From contig NC_052032.1 in the NCBI RefSeq assembly GCF_015832195.1, forward strand, positions 2,734,618-2,798,617: DNA of 64,000 nt, in the 5' to 3' direction. Positions 1 to 10,391 of this stretch are shown one piece after another. Under the pieces are notes generated by a model, which saw only the letters and a program-made list of their open reading frames with translations, was not told the origin of the DNA and searched no databases. Every line of letters starts with the position of its first letter. The first letter of the stretch is position 1. This DNA is from Motacilla alba alba. Taxonomy: Eukaryota > Chordata > Aves > Passeriformes > Motacillidae. Both the position numbers and the translations under genes were made by a program.

Positions 1-1105
1 ATTATTCCTTTTACACTTTCTATGCACAAGTCATGGTTTCTGAGAAGAGAAAACCAGGGTGGAGCCCAAGAAATTATTATGCACAGAGTTGAAAATAACA
101 GGAAATATTTTCTGCCTGCAAAGTGCTGTTAAGCTGGGAAAATCATTGCCACAGGGTGAAGCACCAGGAACGTGTTCAGGCTAAGAAAAGGTCAAAGATA
201 ATCCATAGCTATTGGGTTCCTTGGTGACTGCACAGCACAGCACAGAAAGGAGAGAAAAAATTCCCTTAAGTTTCCCCTTTTCTTGCTCCTTTCTATGGCC
301 AGCAGTGACTGCCTCTCAGAGGAATGCCAGAGAGGATGGACACAGTCCCAGGGAGGCTGCCTGGGAATGATGGCAAAGGAATTTTTGTAAATATGGGGGC
401 TGGAGAGATGTGCAGAAAACTGCTGGGTGTTTCCCTGTGGCTTTTGTGCAAGCCAGGGAAGTTCCCAGCAGCAGAGCAGAGCTTTGGCTGCTCCTCTGAG
501 TCACTGGAGCCTCTGGGTCTCTCTGCCACGGGGGATTTAAAAACCAAAACCTTACAGCAGCAGACATGGTCCACTTGCTCCTTAAAACTGGCACTTGAGC
601 AAAGCTGTCATTGTGGCCCAGGCCAGGGCAGGTTTGGGGCTGCAGAAACCCCCGTGGCAAAGGGAAAGGCACCAGGGATGGGCATCAGGAAGGAGCTGCT
701 GGATCAAGGAAAGGAAACTCTGCTGGGAATGCATCAGCCCTGAGCTGCAGAGTGATGGAGCCCTGGGGGTGGACTTGGATCTCTGCAGGAAATCAAGAGA
801 GAAGCATCCCAGCACTTCTGCCTTTCTCAAGTCACAAAGTGCACCCTGGGGCAGCACTGGCGTGCTGGGGAAGCCTCTGCAGTGAGCTGTACTTTGGATA
901 AAAGGCCTCAGGCCAGCTGGAAAACCCTCAGGCACTCACTCCATCCACACTGGAGCCAGGCAGGAACTTTTCTCTGGGAATACCTAAATTTTCCATGTGG
1001 GTGGAGCTGGTGAGGATGGGGATGTCTCAGGGCAAGGTCCTTGGTGTGGTGACAGCTTCAAGGCTGAGGCGGTGACATAGGGACCTTGGAGATGCTGGCA
1101 GCCCC

Positions 1106-1350
1106 TTGGAAAGGCATGGAAATGTCTTGGAAAGGCATGGAAACCTCTTGGAAAGGCATGGAAACCTCTTGGAAAGGGATGATAACTCTTTGGAAAGGCA
1201 TGATAACCCTTTGGAAAGGGATGATAACTCTTTGGAAAGGCATGATAACCCTTTGGAAAGGGATGATAACTCTTTGGAAAGGCATGGTAACTCTTTGGAA
1301 AGGCATGGAAACCTCTTGGAAAGGCCTGGAAGCTCTTTGGAAAGGCCTGG
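1106..1350. repeat. 21-bp minisatellite, about 11.7 copies
   Basis: Tandem copies of a 21-bp unit (core ttggaaaggcatggaaacc). Two subtypes are visible: a GGCATGGAAACCTC type at the ends and a GG(G/C)ATGATAAC(T/C)C type in the middle, the latter partly alternating, which suggests two-unit amplification. Because 21 is a multiple of 3, no frame is broken and apparent proteins such as MPFQRVI repeats appear on both strands. It lies in TNFSF15 intron 3. Confidence 0.95.
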
Positions 1351-1876
1351 CAGCCCACCCTGTGACAGGACTTTGTGATGGGACCTTCCTACCACAGCAT
1401 AAAAGCTTGGAGGGCTCAGCTTGGCTCACCCTTTCCCTGCTTGCTCTGAAATGTTTATCTCACTGCAAACAGGGGGGAGGATGTATGGGAATGTGGTGTG
1501 TGTGGTCTGAGTCAGGCCTTGCAGAAAAATAGAATAAAACCAATCTGATTTGACCTGATTTTGCTCCAAAACTTGTAATTCTTGTCCATTCACTGCTCCA
1601 CGAGGCTCACATGAGCTCCTTCCCTGCCTTTGCTGGAGGATTTCACAGATCACTGAGACATTAGGAACCTATTTCAGTTCAGTTACAAAAGCTGATCATT
1701 CAGTGAAAGAAATAGCTCAGAAAAGTGACATTTCTGTCAGTTGTCCCTTCGTGGGCCCTTTCCTGCAGACACACTGCACTCAGCCTGGCGTGCTCAACAA
1801 GGCAAAGCTGATTATTCTGCTCCCCATGTTTCCTGCAACACCTGCTCCTACCAGAGCCACACGGACCGAGCTTACT

Positions 1877-1960
1877 GAACCACAACACTGGCTGTAAAAA
1901 GGCTTTAGTTGAGAACAAGAACCACAACACTGGCTGTAAAAAGGCTTTAGTTGTGAACAA
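1877..1960. repeat. 42-bp perfect-type tandem duplication beside an exon
   Basis: Two adjacent 42-bp copies (1877-1918 and 1919-1960) beginning gaaccacaacactggctg. They differ at one visible base (gagaacaa versus gtgaacaa). The second copy ends 7 bp from the donor site of TNFSF15 exon 3, so it fills the first part of intron 3. Confidence 0.95.
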
Positions 1961-1967
1961 GAATTAC

Positions 1968-2015
1968 CTGTCAGGTGAGCTCGTGGCTTCTCTGCACTGG
2001 AAAGTGTGTCTGTAA
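1968..2015 (-). CDS. TNFSF15: TNFSF15 coding exon 3 (short linker exon)
   Basis: A 48-nt internal exon of TNFSF15, coding 15 whole residues, TDTLSSAEKPRAHLT, plus split codons at both ends. The acceptor is a strong pyrimidine tract ending cccttttccctcag and the donor is CAG|gtaattc. The motif KPRAHLT is the same as in mammalian TNFSF15, where it sits just before the TNF homology domain. The incoming phase (two bases completing a codon) fits exon 2, which ends with a single G, giving GTT (Val). The outgoing phase leaves one G, as expected for the Val that follows AHLT in the mammalian protein. The exon encodes the extracellular stalk to first beta-strand junction. It is too short for ORF-based gene finding. 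The main uncertainty is only that exon 4 cannot be seen. Confidence 0.87.
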
Positions 2016-2745
2016 CTGAGGGAAAAGGGAAAAAAATGGTGTGAGGATCTTTGCTGCTGCTCAATAATAAAATTACAGAATATGCTGATCTGGAAGGGAC
2101 CCACCAGGATCACCCAGCCCAGCCCCTGGCCCTGCCCAGACCCCCCAGCAACCCCACCCTGGGCATCCCTGGCAGCGCTGGCCAAAGGCTCCTGGAGCTC
2201 TGGCAGCCTCGGGGCCGTGCCCATTCCCTGGGGAGCCTGGGCAGTGCCAGCACCCTCTGGGGGAAGAACCTTTCCTAAGTCAACAAAATATGAGTGGTGA
2301 TTCCCCTGAGGAAATGTGCAGGCCCTTTCTGCAGAGGTCTGAGTTGGGGCTGATTTGCTGATCTCTCACTGACACCCCTGAGGTGATAAATGCAAACAGG
2401 GGACTTTGTCAGAGCTGCTGCAACACCAGCAGGGCACATTGTGGCTGTGTCCTGAACTGCTAGAGGCAAACAGAGGGGAAGGGTGAGGAGCACAGGCTCC
2501 CAAATCCCTGCTGGTGCTTGTTCAGGGAGTCCCACTGACCCTGAAGAGCTGTGGGGGAAGCCTGTGCCTGCACAGCTTTCCCAGCCCAGGGTTAGAAATG
2601 CTCCCATTTCACTCTGCCCGCTGTTATCTCCCTGCATCTTCTCCCCCAGTGTGCCCTGGCTGGCTCGTCTGGGCAGGGATTGGGGTGCTGAGGGCAGAGG
2701 TGTGCTGGGATTGCAACACCAGAGGGGAAAGGGTGGCAAACTCAC
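2016..2745 (-). other. TNFSF15: TNFSF15 intron 2
   Basis: This 730-bp intron lies between the donor of exon 2 (CTG|gtgagt) and the acceptor of exon 3. Its last third (in gene order) is a CR1 fragment. The remaining ~460 bp show nothing recognisable. Confidence 0.7.
2073..2276 (-). mobile_element. CR1 LINE fragment, 3' end
   Basis: CR1 3' region with the 3' tail at the low-coordinate end (acagaatatgctgatctgg, ggaagggaccc), so the element is read on the minus strand. The same sequence type recurs at 21010-21375, 53672-54192 and 60893-61245. It is truncated at the 5' side near aagaacctttcc and has no coding capacity. It sits in TNFSF15 intron 2. Confidence 0.9.
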
Positions 2746-2797
2746 CAGCAGCCACTGCTCGTTGCTTCAGAAAGTGAGGGCCCCTCTCCTCTGTGAC
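2746..2797 (-). CDS. TNFSF15: TNFSF15 coding exon 2 (short stalk exon)
   Basis: A 52-nt candidate exon coding VTEERGPHFLKQRAVAA plus one G of a split codon. The acceptor is ...ctgtcccctgcag and the donor CTG|gtgagtt is close to consensus. Exon 1 ends in phase 0 and this exon starts in phase 0. Its final G plus TT from exon 3 makes a valine codon, so the frame runs without a break from exon 1 through exon 3. In mammals the corresponding exon is also very short and encodes the poorly conserved extracellular stalk between the membrane anchor and the KPRAHLT motif, so weak residue similarity is expected. The call rests on splice signals, phase, size and order rather than on sequence identity. An alternative exon elsewhere in 2798-9955 is possible but none of similar quality was noticed. 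Confidence 0.7.
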
Positions 2798-3611
2798 CTG
2801 CAGGGGACAGTGACATCAGTCAGCTCAGAGGGCTTGGTGTGAATTATCCCAGAACATCAGTGAATTCATGGAGCATTTTGGCTAAAAGGTGAGCCCTGAC
2901 AAGTCTTGGTTCACTGCAAGACATTTCTGCTGTTGGTTTAGAGCTGCCTTCATGCTGACAGGGTTCCAGGGCCTGGGGGAGGTTTGTTGGATTCTGAGCT
3001 GGACAAGCCCTTGGCATGGCTGGGAGAGCAGCAGCAGAGGGGCAGTGTGACCCAGCCATGGGTGGTGACTGCCCAGCCCTGCCGGAGCCCCTCTGCTGCT
3101 TGGAGCCTCTCCTGCCCTCAATCCAGGCACAGCAAGCAGAGCAGAGCGAGAGATTCTCCCCAAGGCAGCCAGGCTGAGCCTTCGCAGGAGCAAAGGTTCC
3201 CCCCAGCAGCAGCCAAGAGACTGAGGCGGATCAGCCGCACCTGCCTCTTGTCCTGCACCCGTCTCATTCCTGACCAAGCCTGTTCCTTAGGTCTGTCTGG
3301 AGTTTGGGGTGTCCTCCTGGGGAGGCAGGAGCTGAGCAGACCCGAGGGAGCAGCCGCAGGCTGAGCTCTGCTGCTCGGAGCCCGCACAGGGGAAGGCTCA
3401 TCCTTCCTCTGCTCTGCAATTCCCTCCTGGAGCCCGACACTCCCATTGCCCTCAGGCAGGCCACGGCCCCGGGCCCTCGGGCATCCCGAGGGTTGTGTCT
3501 GTCACACGCTCAGTGTCCTGAGTCACCTGTGCGCCCCCTGAGCCACCCGGGCACGGCACGGCCGCGGCTGCACGGCAGCGCTGCGGGGAGCTCCGCAGGG
3601 AGGACCCTGGG

Positions 3612-4190
3612 GGTGCCGTGGGGTGCTGGGGATAGTGTGGGATGCTAGGGATGCTGGGGGATAGTGTGGGATAGTGGGGGATGCCGTGGGATGCTGGGGA
3701 TGGTGGGGGGTGCTGGGGGATACTGGGGGACAGTGTGGGATGCTGGGGATGCTGGGGGTGCTGGGGGATGCTTTGGGGTGCTGGGGATGGCAAGGGGTGC
3801 TGGGGAATGTTGGGGGGTATTGGGATACTGGGGGTGCTGGGGATGGTGGGGGATGATGGGGGTGCTGGGGAGTGCTGGAGGATGCTGTGGATGTTCGGGG
3901 ATTCTAGGGGATGGTGGGGATGCTGTGGGATGGTGGGGGATGCTGGAGATTCTGGGGATAGTGTGGGATGGTGGGGATACTGGGGATAGTGGGGGATGGT
4001 GGGGATACTGGGGATACTGGGGGATGCTGGAGATGCTGGGGATGATGGGGGATGATGGGGGATGCTGGGGATACTGGGGATACTGGGGGATGCTGGAGAT
4101 GCTGGGGATGATGGGGGATGCTGGGGGATGCTGGGGATACTGGGGGACGCTAGGGCATGCTGGAGATGCTGGGGATGCTGTGGGATGCTG
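3612..4190. repeat. G-rich minisatellite (GGGGATGCT / GGGGATACT type)
   Basis: About 580 bp of irregular units around ggggatgctggggatactgg, with runs of four to five G on the plus strand separated by about five bases. Higher-order copies (gggatgctggagatgctggg) recur near 4020 and 4085. The G strand is the template strand for TNFSF15, so the nascent RNA would be C-rich. The run-on frames rich in Gly/Trp/Cys (plus) or Pro/Ser/His (minus) are by-products of the repeat. Confidence 0.95.
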
Positions 4191-4719
4191 CCTCGCATCT
4201 GGCCTCGCAGGGCTGTGAGGAGCAGTCCTTGGATCAGCCTGGGTTGTGCTGACCCTCAGGGCTGTCAGAAACCCCTATCCCAGAGCATCTTTTAGGAACA
4301 CACGGGGCTGGCACGGTGTGTTTTAAGGGCAGACACCAAAAATACACTAAATAAACTGAATAAACCACCCCATGTCAGCTGATAGCAAAGTACTCGAGGC
4401 ACTTTGCCCAATAAAAACTGAAACAATATTAATCTCTAGATGCTGAAGCTGGCTCCTGCTGGCTGTGTCTCACACAGCTTCAAACACTGCAGGAGAAGGA
4501 GAAAATAGAGAATTTATATTGGCTGGGGAAGGGGAATGTTTGTGGCAGGAGAGTCAGCCTGCCTGGGGTTGGGGGCTGCTGGCTGCTCCAGGCAAGCCAA
4601 AGACAGTTTAATGTTTGACTGGAAGTAAACATCCGTGTGCTGCTGCAGCAAACAGTCATTTCTAAAATAGCGTGGTGGGGGAAAATGGAGAAGGAAACAG
4701 TAGGGAAAATTCTCCTTTG

Positions 4720-4738
4720 TTTTTTTTTTTTTTTTTTT
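4720..4738. repeat. poly-T run (T19)
   Basis: Nineteen consecutive T. No LINE or retrogene body could be recognised next to it, so it is listed only as a homopolymer. Confidence 0.9.
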
Positions 4739-7700
4739 GTATTCCTTTGCCCACCTGTACACAAATGTGTGGCCCAGCCCCAGCAGCCTCCTGGCAAAGA
4801 CTGGTGTGAACTTCCAGTGTGGGGCTGAGGGAAAATTGGTGCTGTGCTGTCCAGGAGATGCCTGAGCCTTTCCTTATGTGTGAGGAGTTTCAAAGTCCTG
4901 CTCTCTGTGGTGACTAACCATGAGTGCCCTGCTGATGGGACTCAGTCTCAGCCTGGTTGGTGACTTTGTCCCTGCCCTGGGACAAAGCACAAGGTCAGAA
5001 TTTAGGATTTCCCTCACACTCCCCCAGCTTTTAGCCAGGTGTAGTCACCTAGGAGTACATTTACACATTCCTTGTGTGGCATTTCCTACCTATTTCCCAA
5101 GTGACTAATTCTCATTAGTGATCCCACTCTCTAAGGAATCTGCAGCCAAGGAAAAAATCAATCCCAAACCTATATTTAAGAATGTAACTTCTGTGGAACT
5201 GTTTACATACTTGAAGCTTAACTTCTGCTGAAGTTCCTTGTATAAACTTGGATGTTGCAATCCAAACAGAGGTGGCAGGAAAATGGGAAGGAGAGCAAGA
5301 AGAATTCTGCTTCTTTATAAAATGTAACAAAAAGGTTTTGTTTGAACCTAAATTTACTTGTTTCCTAAGAAATCCAGCTGGAAACTCCAGGTGCGGGAGC
5401 TGCCTTCAGAGATGGTGAGGGACAGAGCAGATAGAGCAGGGGGACACAGCAAGGTGTGAAATTATTCTGTTGCTTGACAAAAATATGGCTGTTCTTTTTT
5501 TCCTAATTGTGCTATCTCATAAAGGTGTAAATATAAATACAAATCTCCTACAGAAGATGTTTTAGCAGCAGACAATGCTGCATAATGACCAGGTGTCAGA
5601 AATACTTGTCCTGAACAGGCACAGATGTTGTGCATTGATGGGGAGGGAGAGCTGAGCAGCACGAGACCATGCAGAGAACATTCACACAATCAATCAGTGC
5701 TTTCCTCTCTTTTCCCTTTCTTGCTCAGCTGTGGTTCTGAAAAGTCACAGCTTCAATTTTCCCTTTGGTTACTGTGGAGAGCCCAACCACTGAGTGATGT
5801 TGAAATTCCCCCCCTGAGCTGACTCACAGATATTTGGACAGGCTGTGCTGATGACCCTGGGTGCAGAACACTTCTGGTACCACAGAGGTCCAAAAAGCCC
5901 CAGTGCATTTGTATCCAGGTATTGCTAAACCCAAAAAGAGGGCTGATAGCCAACGGCATGGCAAGAGCAGCTGGCTCTGCAGGCAGAGGGACTGAGGAGC
6001 AGAATGAAAACCCCCAGCTCCTCCACCCACTCCATCTCCAGCATCCTCAATTTCCATTTCCCTGTTTCACAGGGAGGATCTCTGCAGGCCATGTGCAGTA
6101 CATAAACCCAATTTTTTCTAACACCAAAGATGCTCCATGGCCTGGGCTGGGAATTTTTGGCAGCAACTGGTCTGGGCCAGTAAAAACTGGCTTCAGTCAG
6201 AACATTTTGCTGCTCAGTGGAATGCTGTACCCAAGGCATGTGCCCACAAGGAACACCTGCATCCAGCAGTGGTGGCCAGGCAGGGATTTAACCGGTGCTG
6301 GCTTTGGAGGGGAATCCCAACACCTGGGCCCATCCAGGTGTGCTTGCTGCTCCTCCCCGTGCATTTCTCCTTCCCCATAGATCAGGAAGCTTTTGAGTTT
6401 CTCCCTCCTTTATGGACAGGCCATTAGGGCAGATCTCTCCTGGGGTTTGTGGCCAGCTTTCCAGCAGGATCCAGGTGGAGCCTCTGGGATTTTCCAGCTC
6501 CTCCTGCTCTGCAGCAGGTCCCTTGTCCATTGCCAGCTGACATGGCACAGACCTGGCACACAGCTGCATGTCCAACCCTTGGGACAGGGTTTGGAGTTCC
6601 TATTTATGCTGCTTGTGGCCTGACATGCCAAGGAGGCCATGAAAAATAAACCCAAACACCAACTTCTCCAGGCCACAGGACTTGATGCTGTGCTGAGTGG
6701 GATGCTGAGGCAGCCAGAGCTGCTCTCCTGTGCCTTTCCATTGATGGTTTTGGGAACTCAGCCCGAAACTTGGCTTCCCTTTGAGGAAGGATTGCCCTTC
6801 CTCCAGCAGGGCACCACTATGGCCTTAATATAGATTTCCTGCTAGTAACACAAGCCACGTGTTCTGGTTTGAAAAACCCTTTTTCCTCTCCTCACTCTGG
6901 ACTGAAGCACAAAAGAAAGTGGTTTCTCTTTCCCAAAGGAGCAGTGGAGGGAACCTGGAAGGTGTCCAGGAAAAATCATCACCAGACTGGAATTATTCAC
7001 TCAAGACGCACCGCACCATGACACACAGAGAACACTGGTAGCCCACACATGTTGCTGTAATGACATAACTTGCCCTGCTTTTTCCTGAAAGGGATATTTC
7101 CAGCGAAAGAGATGAGTTTGCATCCCTTCAGAGGCACCAGGTGACACCACGTGCACGGCGAGGCAGGGGTGACCAACGCGCCTCGCCCTGCGGGCAGCCT
7201 GCCCAGGGACGCTCCCCTGTTGCACAAACCTTCCCGGGCTTCCCTTCTCCTCCTTGCTCCAGGAAGGACTCAGGAATTTACTCCATCTGCTCCTCGCCTG
7301 CTGAGTCCCTCCCCCCTTCCAGGACTGTCCCCAGAGCCTGGCAGGTGACAATTGGGTGTGGGCAGAGCTCTGTGGGGCAGCCAGAGGACTCCTCCCGTGA
7401 GCTGCAAGGGTCAGGAGGCCAATACTCATCTGAGGCAAGCTCAGGGCTGCCCACTCATGCCACAGTGCCCAGGGCACCCACACCCCAAACCAGTGCCCCA
7501 GAGAGCTCTGCCACACATGGCCGGTCCCAAAACTCCTGATCCGAGCTGTCTGTGAGGCACATGAGGACGGAGCTGTTTAGCAAACTTTGAATGCAGAAGG
7601 AAATGCAACAAGACATTTTCCTGAGAGCTTTTGTGCCCAGGAATATTCCCAGGGACTGAACCTCTCTGAACCTGCATGCTCCTGGGGGATGTGGCTCCTT

Positions 7701-7768
7701 GGGGCATTCAGAGGCAGCCACACAGGCAGAGACATCCACCCCTTTGTGCTGTCCTGCTGGACAACAGC

Positions 7769-8000
7769 GATGAGCACAGAGAGCAGCAGAGGGAATGATG
7801 AGCACAGAGAGCAGCAGAGGGAATGGTGAGCACAGAGAGCAGCAGAGGGAATGGTGAGCACAGAGAGCAGCACAGAGAGCAGCAGAGGGAATGGTGAGCA
7901 CAGAGAGCAGCAGAGGGAACGGTGAGCATAGAGAGCAGAAAAGGGAATGGTGAGCACAGAGAGCAGCAGAGGGAATGATGAGCACAGAGAGCAGCGGAAT
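7769..8000. repeat. 28-bp minisatellite, about 8 copies
   Basis: Tandem units of gatgagcacagagagcagca followed by gagggaat, with small variants (gaaaaggg, gagcatag) and a partial extra cagcacagagag at about 7865. A 28-bp unit shifts frame each copy, giving the LCSPFPLLLSVL-type artefactual ORFs on the minus strand. It is in TNFSF15 intron 1. Confidence 0.95.
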
Positions 8001-8734
8001 GAATGAAAATCAGGAACAGGCAGGGCCCAGCAGAGGTGCAGCTCCTCCCACAACACCCCGGGCACTCCGCCGGCCCCGATGACTTTCCTCTTCCTCGCTG
8101 GGACTCACAGAGGTTGTAACTCCTCTGATCAGCTCGTAACATCATTGTGGAAACATTACGTGTTGCTAATTGGGAGCAGGTGCATGGGAACGCACAGCAG
8201 CATTGCAATTCCAACCATTTACGTTGTGCTTTTCCTCTTAAGAAGCCAAACCCACTCATAAAAAAACTTTTCTCTGCTAACCCTGCCAATGGGGTCATGA
8301 CCCAGGAACGCATTGGATTGATTAAACAAGTTAACATCTGATTATTCTTCTGCTCCAAGACTGTTCCAAGACTGAACTATTCTGCTCTCGTGGGACACAA
8401 ACAAACCCAGAGTAGCAGCAGAGGTGCACAAAGCACCTCGTGAATTTTACCACCCCAACCTCGAGCAGCACCCAGCTTTTCAAGCTCCTCCACGTTCAGC
8501 CTCTGCTCTGCTGTAATTCCACATTTCCATAACTGAAGGCCCCCAGTTCCTCTCAGATCATGCCCAGCCCCTGAAGAAAGCTGTGTCCTGGCACCCGCAG
8601 GCAGGGCAGCCTGGGTTTCTACAGCTGGAACCGAGGGCAGTGCCAGGGCCAGGGCAGCATCACAGCTCACACACTCAAGGAATTGCCAGATTTACCAGCC
8701 CGAGGGGCTGCACCAGGCTAGAACCAGGTGAGAC

Positions 8735-8890
8735 AGAGGATGCTGCACCCTGAGCTCGGCATCTCCCGGGCAGCGCAGCCGCGGGCTCTCAGCGGGGCCA
8801 GCGCAGCCCGGGAGCCGCCAGCGGAGGCGCGGCTCTCCCCTCCCCGAACATCCCCGGGCTACAGGCGAGCCAGGGGACAAACCTGCCTTC
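8735..8890. other. short GC/CpG-rich block in TNFSF15 intron 1
   Basis: GC-rich stretch with many CpG (cccgggcagcgcagccgcgg and similar) about 1.1-1.4 kb inside intron 1. It could be a small CpG island or an internal regulatory element. No exon with good splice sites or known similarity was seen. Confidence 0.5.
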
Positions 8891-9278
8891 GAGGCCACCG
8901 GAAACCAGCCCCCCTTTCTGGGGCCCTGCTGATTAACTGGAGAATTTCAGACCTGAAGCTAAAATTCAAAGCTTAATTCACCAGATGCTCAGCACGGGGC
9001 ATTCCTGCTGAGCTCACCCGTGCGAACAGGCACTTGCAGGGGGAAAGGAGCAGCAGAGCAGGAGTTTGTATGGCTGGGAGCAAAGTCTGGCAAAGGAGAA
9101 GAGATGAGATGAGCCCTGGACTGAGAGAAAGTTTTAATGGGGAGTTAAAAACAGGTTGTAAAGTTCAGGACTGGACTCCCTTAATTGTCTCTAATCAGAT
9201 CTCTGCAGAAGTTTGCATTAATAATAATTAATTATTCACCAGAGCTGTAGCTGTCAGCCCAGTGACATCAGCAGATCT

Positions 9279-9757
9279 TCCTGAAATCAGACACTGCAAG
9301 GGGAAGATGCAGATTTAACCCAAGAGAGGGGAGGAAAATGAGCCATAGTGTCAAAAATCTGGCAGGAATCAGTGATTTTTTTTTTTTAAGCATTCTGTGC
9401 AGCACAGCAATAAAAGTTTTAAAGTCATGTACTCCTGAAATCAGACACTGCGAGAGGAAGCCACAGATTTAACCCAAAAGAAGGGAGGAAAATGAGCCAT
9501 AGTGTCAAAAATCTGGCAGGAATCAGTGCAGAGACAGTGATTTCCACCAATCAGTGATTTTTTTAAAGCATCCCGTGCGGCACAGCAGTAAATGTTTTAA
9601 AGTCATGTACTCCTGGAATCAGACACTGCCAAGGGAAGCCGCAGATTTAACCCAAAAGAAGAGAGGAAAATGAGCCATAGTGTCAAAAGTCTGGCAGAAA
9701 TCAGTGATTTTTTTTAAAGCATTCCGTGCAGCACAGCAACAAAAGTTTCAAAGCCGT
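9279..9757. repeat. Three tandem copies of a ~155-180 bp block
   Basis: Copies start at about 9279, 9433 and 9612, each with cctg(a/g)aatcagacactg, a gatttaaccca segment, a gaggaaaatgagccatagtg segment, a T-rich run and gcagcacagca. The second copy has an extra ~25 bp (gcagagacagtgatttccac). Between-copy differences are scattered, so the triplication is not fresh. It ends about 200 bp inside TNFSF15 intron 1 from the exon 1 donor. I do not recognise the unit as a known transposon. Confidence 0.9.
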
Positions 9758-9955
9758 CCACTCTGCTCGTGACCTCAGTGAAAGTAAGAACCGCTAGTTA
9801 AAAAAAGAAGGAGCAATGATCAGATTTATCCTCGGCGTGAGCAAGAAGGAACGCAACAGCGCTCGGACACGAGAAATCCACGAGGAGCATTAGAAGCGCT
9901 CCAGGGAGGCCCCGTCGGGAGGCGCGGGCGGCACTCAGGTGCGCCCATGCCTTAC

Positions 9956-10147
9956 CTGGCTGCCGCAGGAGCTGGGCGCTCGCAGGTTGCCGACCAGCAG
10001 GTAGGCGGTGGGCAGCATGAGCAGCAGCACGGCCAGCAGGCAGAGCAGCAGCGCGCAGCGGATCCTCCGCAGGTCCTGGCGGAGGTGCAGCCCGGCGCCG
10101 TGCCCGCTGCCCGCAGCCTCCGCGCCCATCTCCACCGCGCTCTCCAT
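9956..10147 (-). CDS. TNFSF15: TNFSF15 coding exon 1 (start, cytoplasmic tail and membrane anchor)
   Basis: First coding exon of TNFSF15 (TL1A/VEGI), a type II membrane cytokine of the TNF superfamily whose known receptor is DR3 (TNFRSF25). It codes 64 residues in phase 0: a ~30-residue cytoplasmic tail starting MESAVEMGAEAAG and ending RQDLRRIR, then a hydrophobic signal anchor at about residues 31-53 (CALLLCLLAV...AYLLVG), then NLRAPSSCGSQ. The segment AYLLVGNLRA parallels TYLLVSQLRA of mammalian TNFSF15. The donor is CCAG|gtaagg. The ATG at 10147 has a strong context (GCC ATG G). The frame stays open far upstream to 10678, but that stretch is low-complexity promoter/5' UTR sequence, so the longer reading is rejected. 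A second in-frame Met is residue 7. The window holds exons 1-3 only. Confidence 0.9.
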
Positions 10148-10229
10148 GGCAGCAGCGCCGGGCTCGTCCTGCCAGGGAGCCGGGCACCGCCAAACCTCCT
10201 GTGGCTGCTGCCCTGCATGGAGACCCCCA

Positions 10230-10237
10230 TTAAATAA
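10230..10237 (-). promoter_or_regulatory. TNFSF15: TATA-like element upstream of TNFSF15
   Basis: On the minus strand the sequence reads TTATTTAA, 83 bp before the start codon. If used, transcription would begin near 10200-10207 with a 5' UTR of about 50-60 nt. That would exclude the out-of-frame upstream ATG at 10218-10216, which lies too close to this element. Inferred from sequence and spacing only. Confidence 0.4.
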
Positions 10238-10391
10238 GAGCTGTGCCGAGTGTGGGAAGGCACCGGCGCGCACGCACTCCCTCCCTCCCTCCCGAGGAAT
10301 GCACCGCCTACAATAGAAACCCGGCAGGAGCCGCGGGAGCGCTCCTGCTCCGGCCGCTCCTGCTCCCCCCGCTCCCTGCTGGAGGAAGCCA

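Larger units (their letters stand above)
1..1967 (-). other. TNFSF15: TNFSF15 intron 3 (5' part only)
   Basis: This is the sequence downstream of TNFSF15 exon 3 on the minus strand. Exon 4, which encodes nearly all of the TNF homology domain, was looked for in every minus frame and is not here, so the intron continues past position 1. Apart from the 21-bp minisatellite (1106-1350) and the 42-bp tandem duplication (1877-1960), I recognise nothing in 1-1105 or 1351-1876. The open frames in this stretch have no family resemblance and several are produced by the minisatellite. Confidence 0.75.
2798..9955 (-). other. TNFSF15: TNFSF15 intron 1
   Basis: A 7.2-kb intron between exon 1 and exon 2. 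It contains a G-rich minisatellite (3612-4190), a T19 run (4720-4738), a 28-bp minisatellite (7769-8000), a GC-rich block (8735-8890) and a triplicated block (9279-9757). The stretches 2798-3611, 4191-7768, 8001-8734 and 8891-9278 hold no gene or repeat that I can name; 3330-3610 is locally GC-rich. Open frames up to about 216 aa here are minisatellite products or chance. Confidence 0.75.

Noticed and set aside
1..1960. TNFSF15 exon 4 (TNF homology domain)
   Set aside because: Searched in all minus frames for the G-[LIVMF]-Y signature and the sequence following AHLT; not present, so it must lie outside the window.
2275..2400. Alternative TNFSF15 exon 2 at about 2360-2310 (SERSANQPQLRPLQ)
   Set aside because: It loosely resembles the mammalian stalk, but there is no GT donor in the required phase and it would lie inside what is better read as intron 2.
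3452..4218. 248-aa and 184-aa open frames (Pro/Ser/His-rich and Gly/Trp-rich)
   Set aside because: By-products of the G-rich minisatellite in TNFSF15 intron 1.
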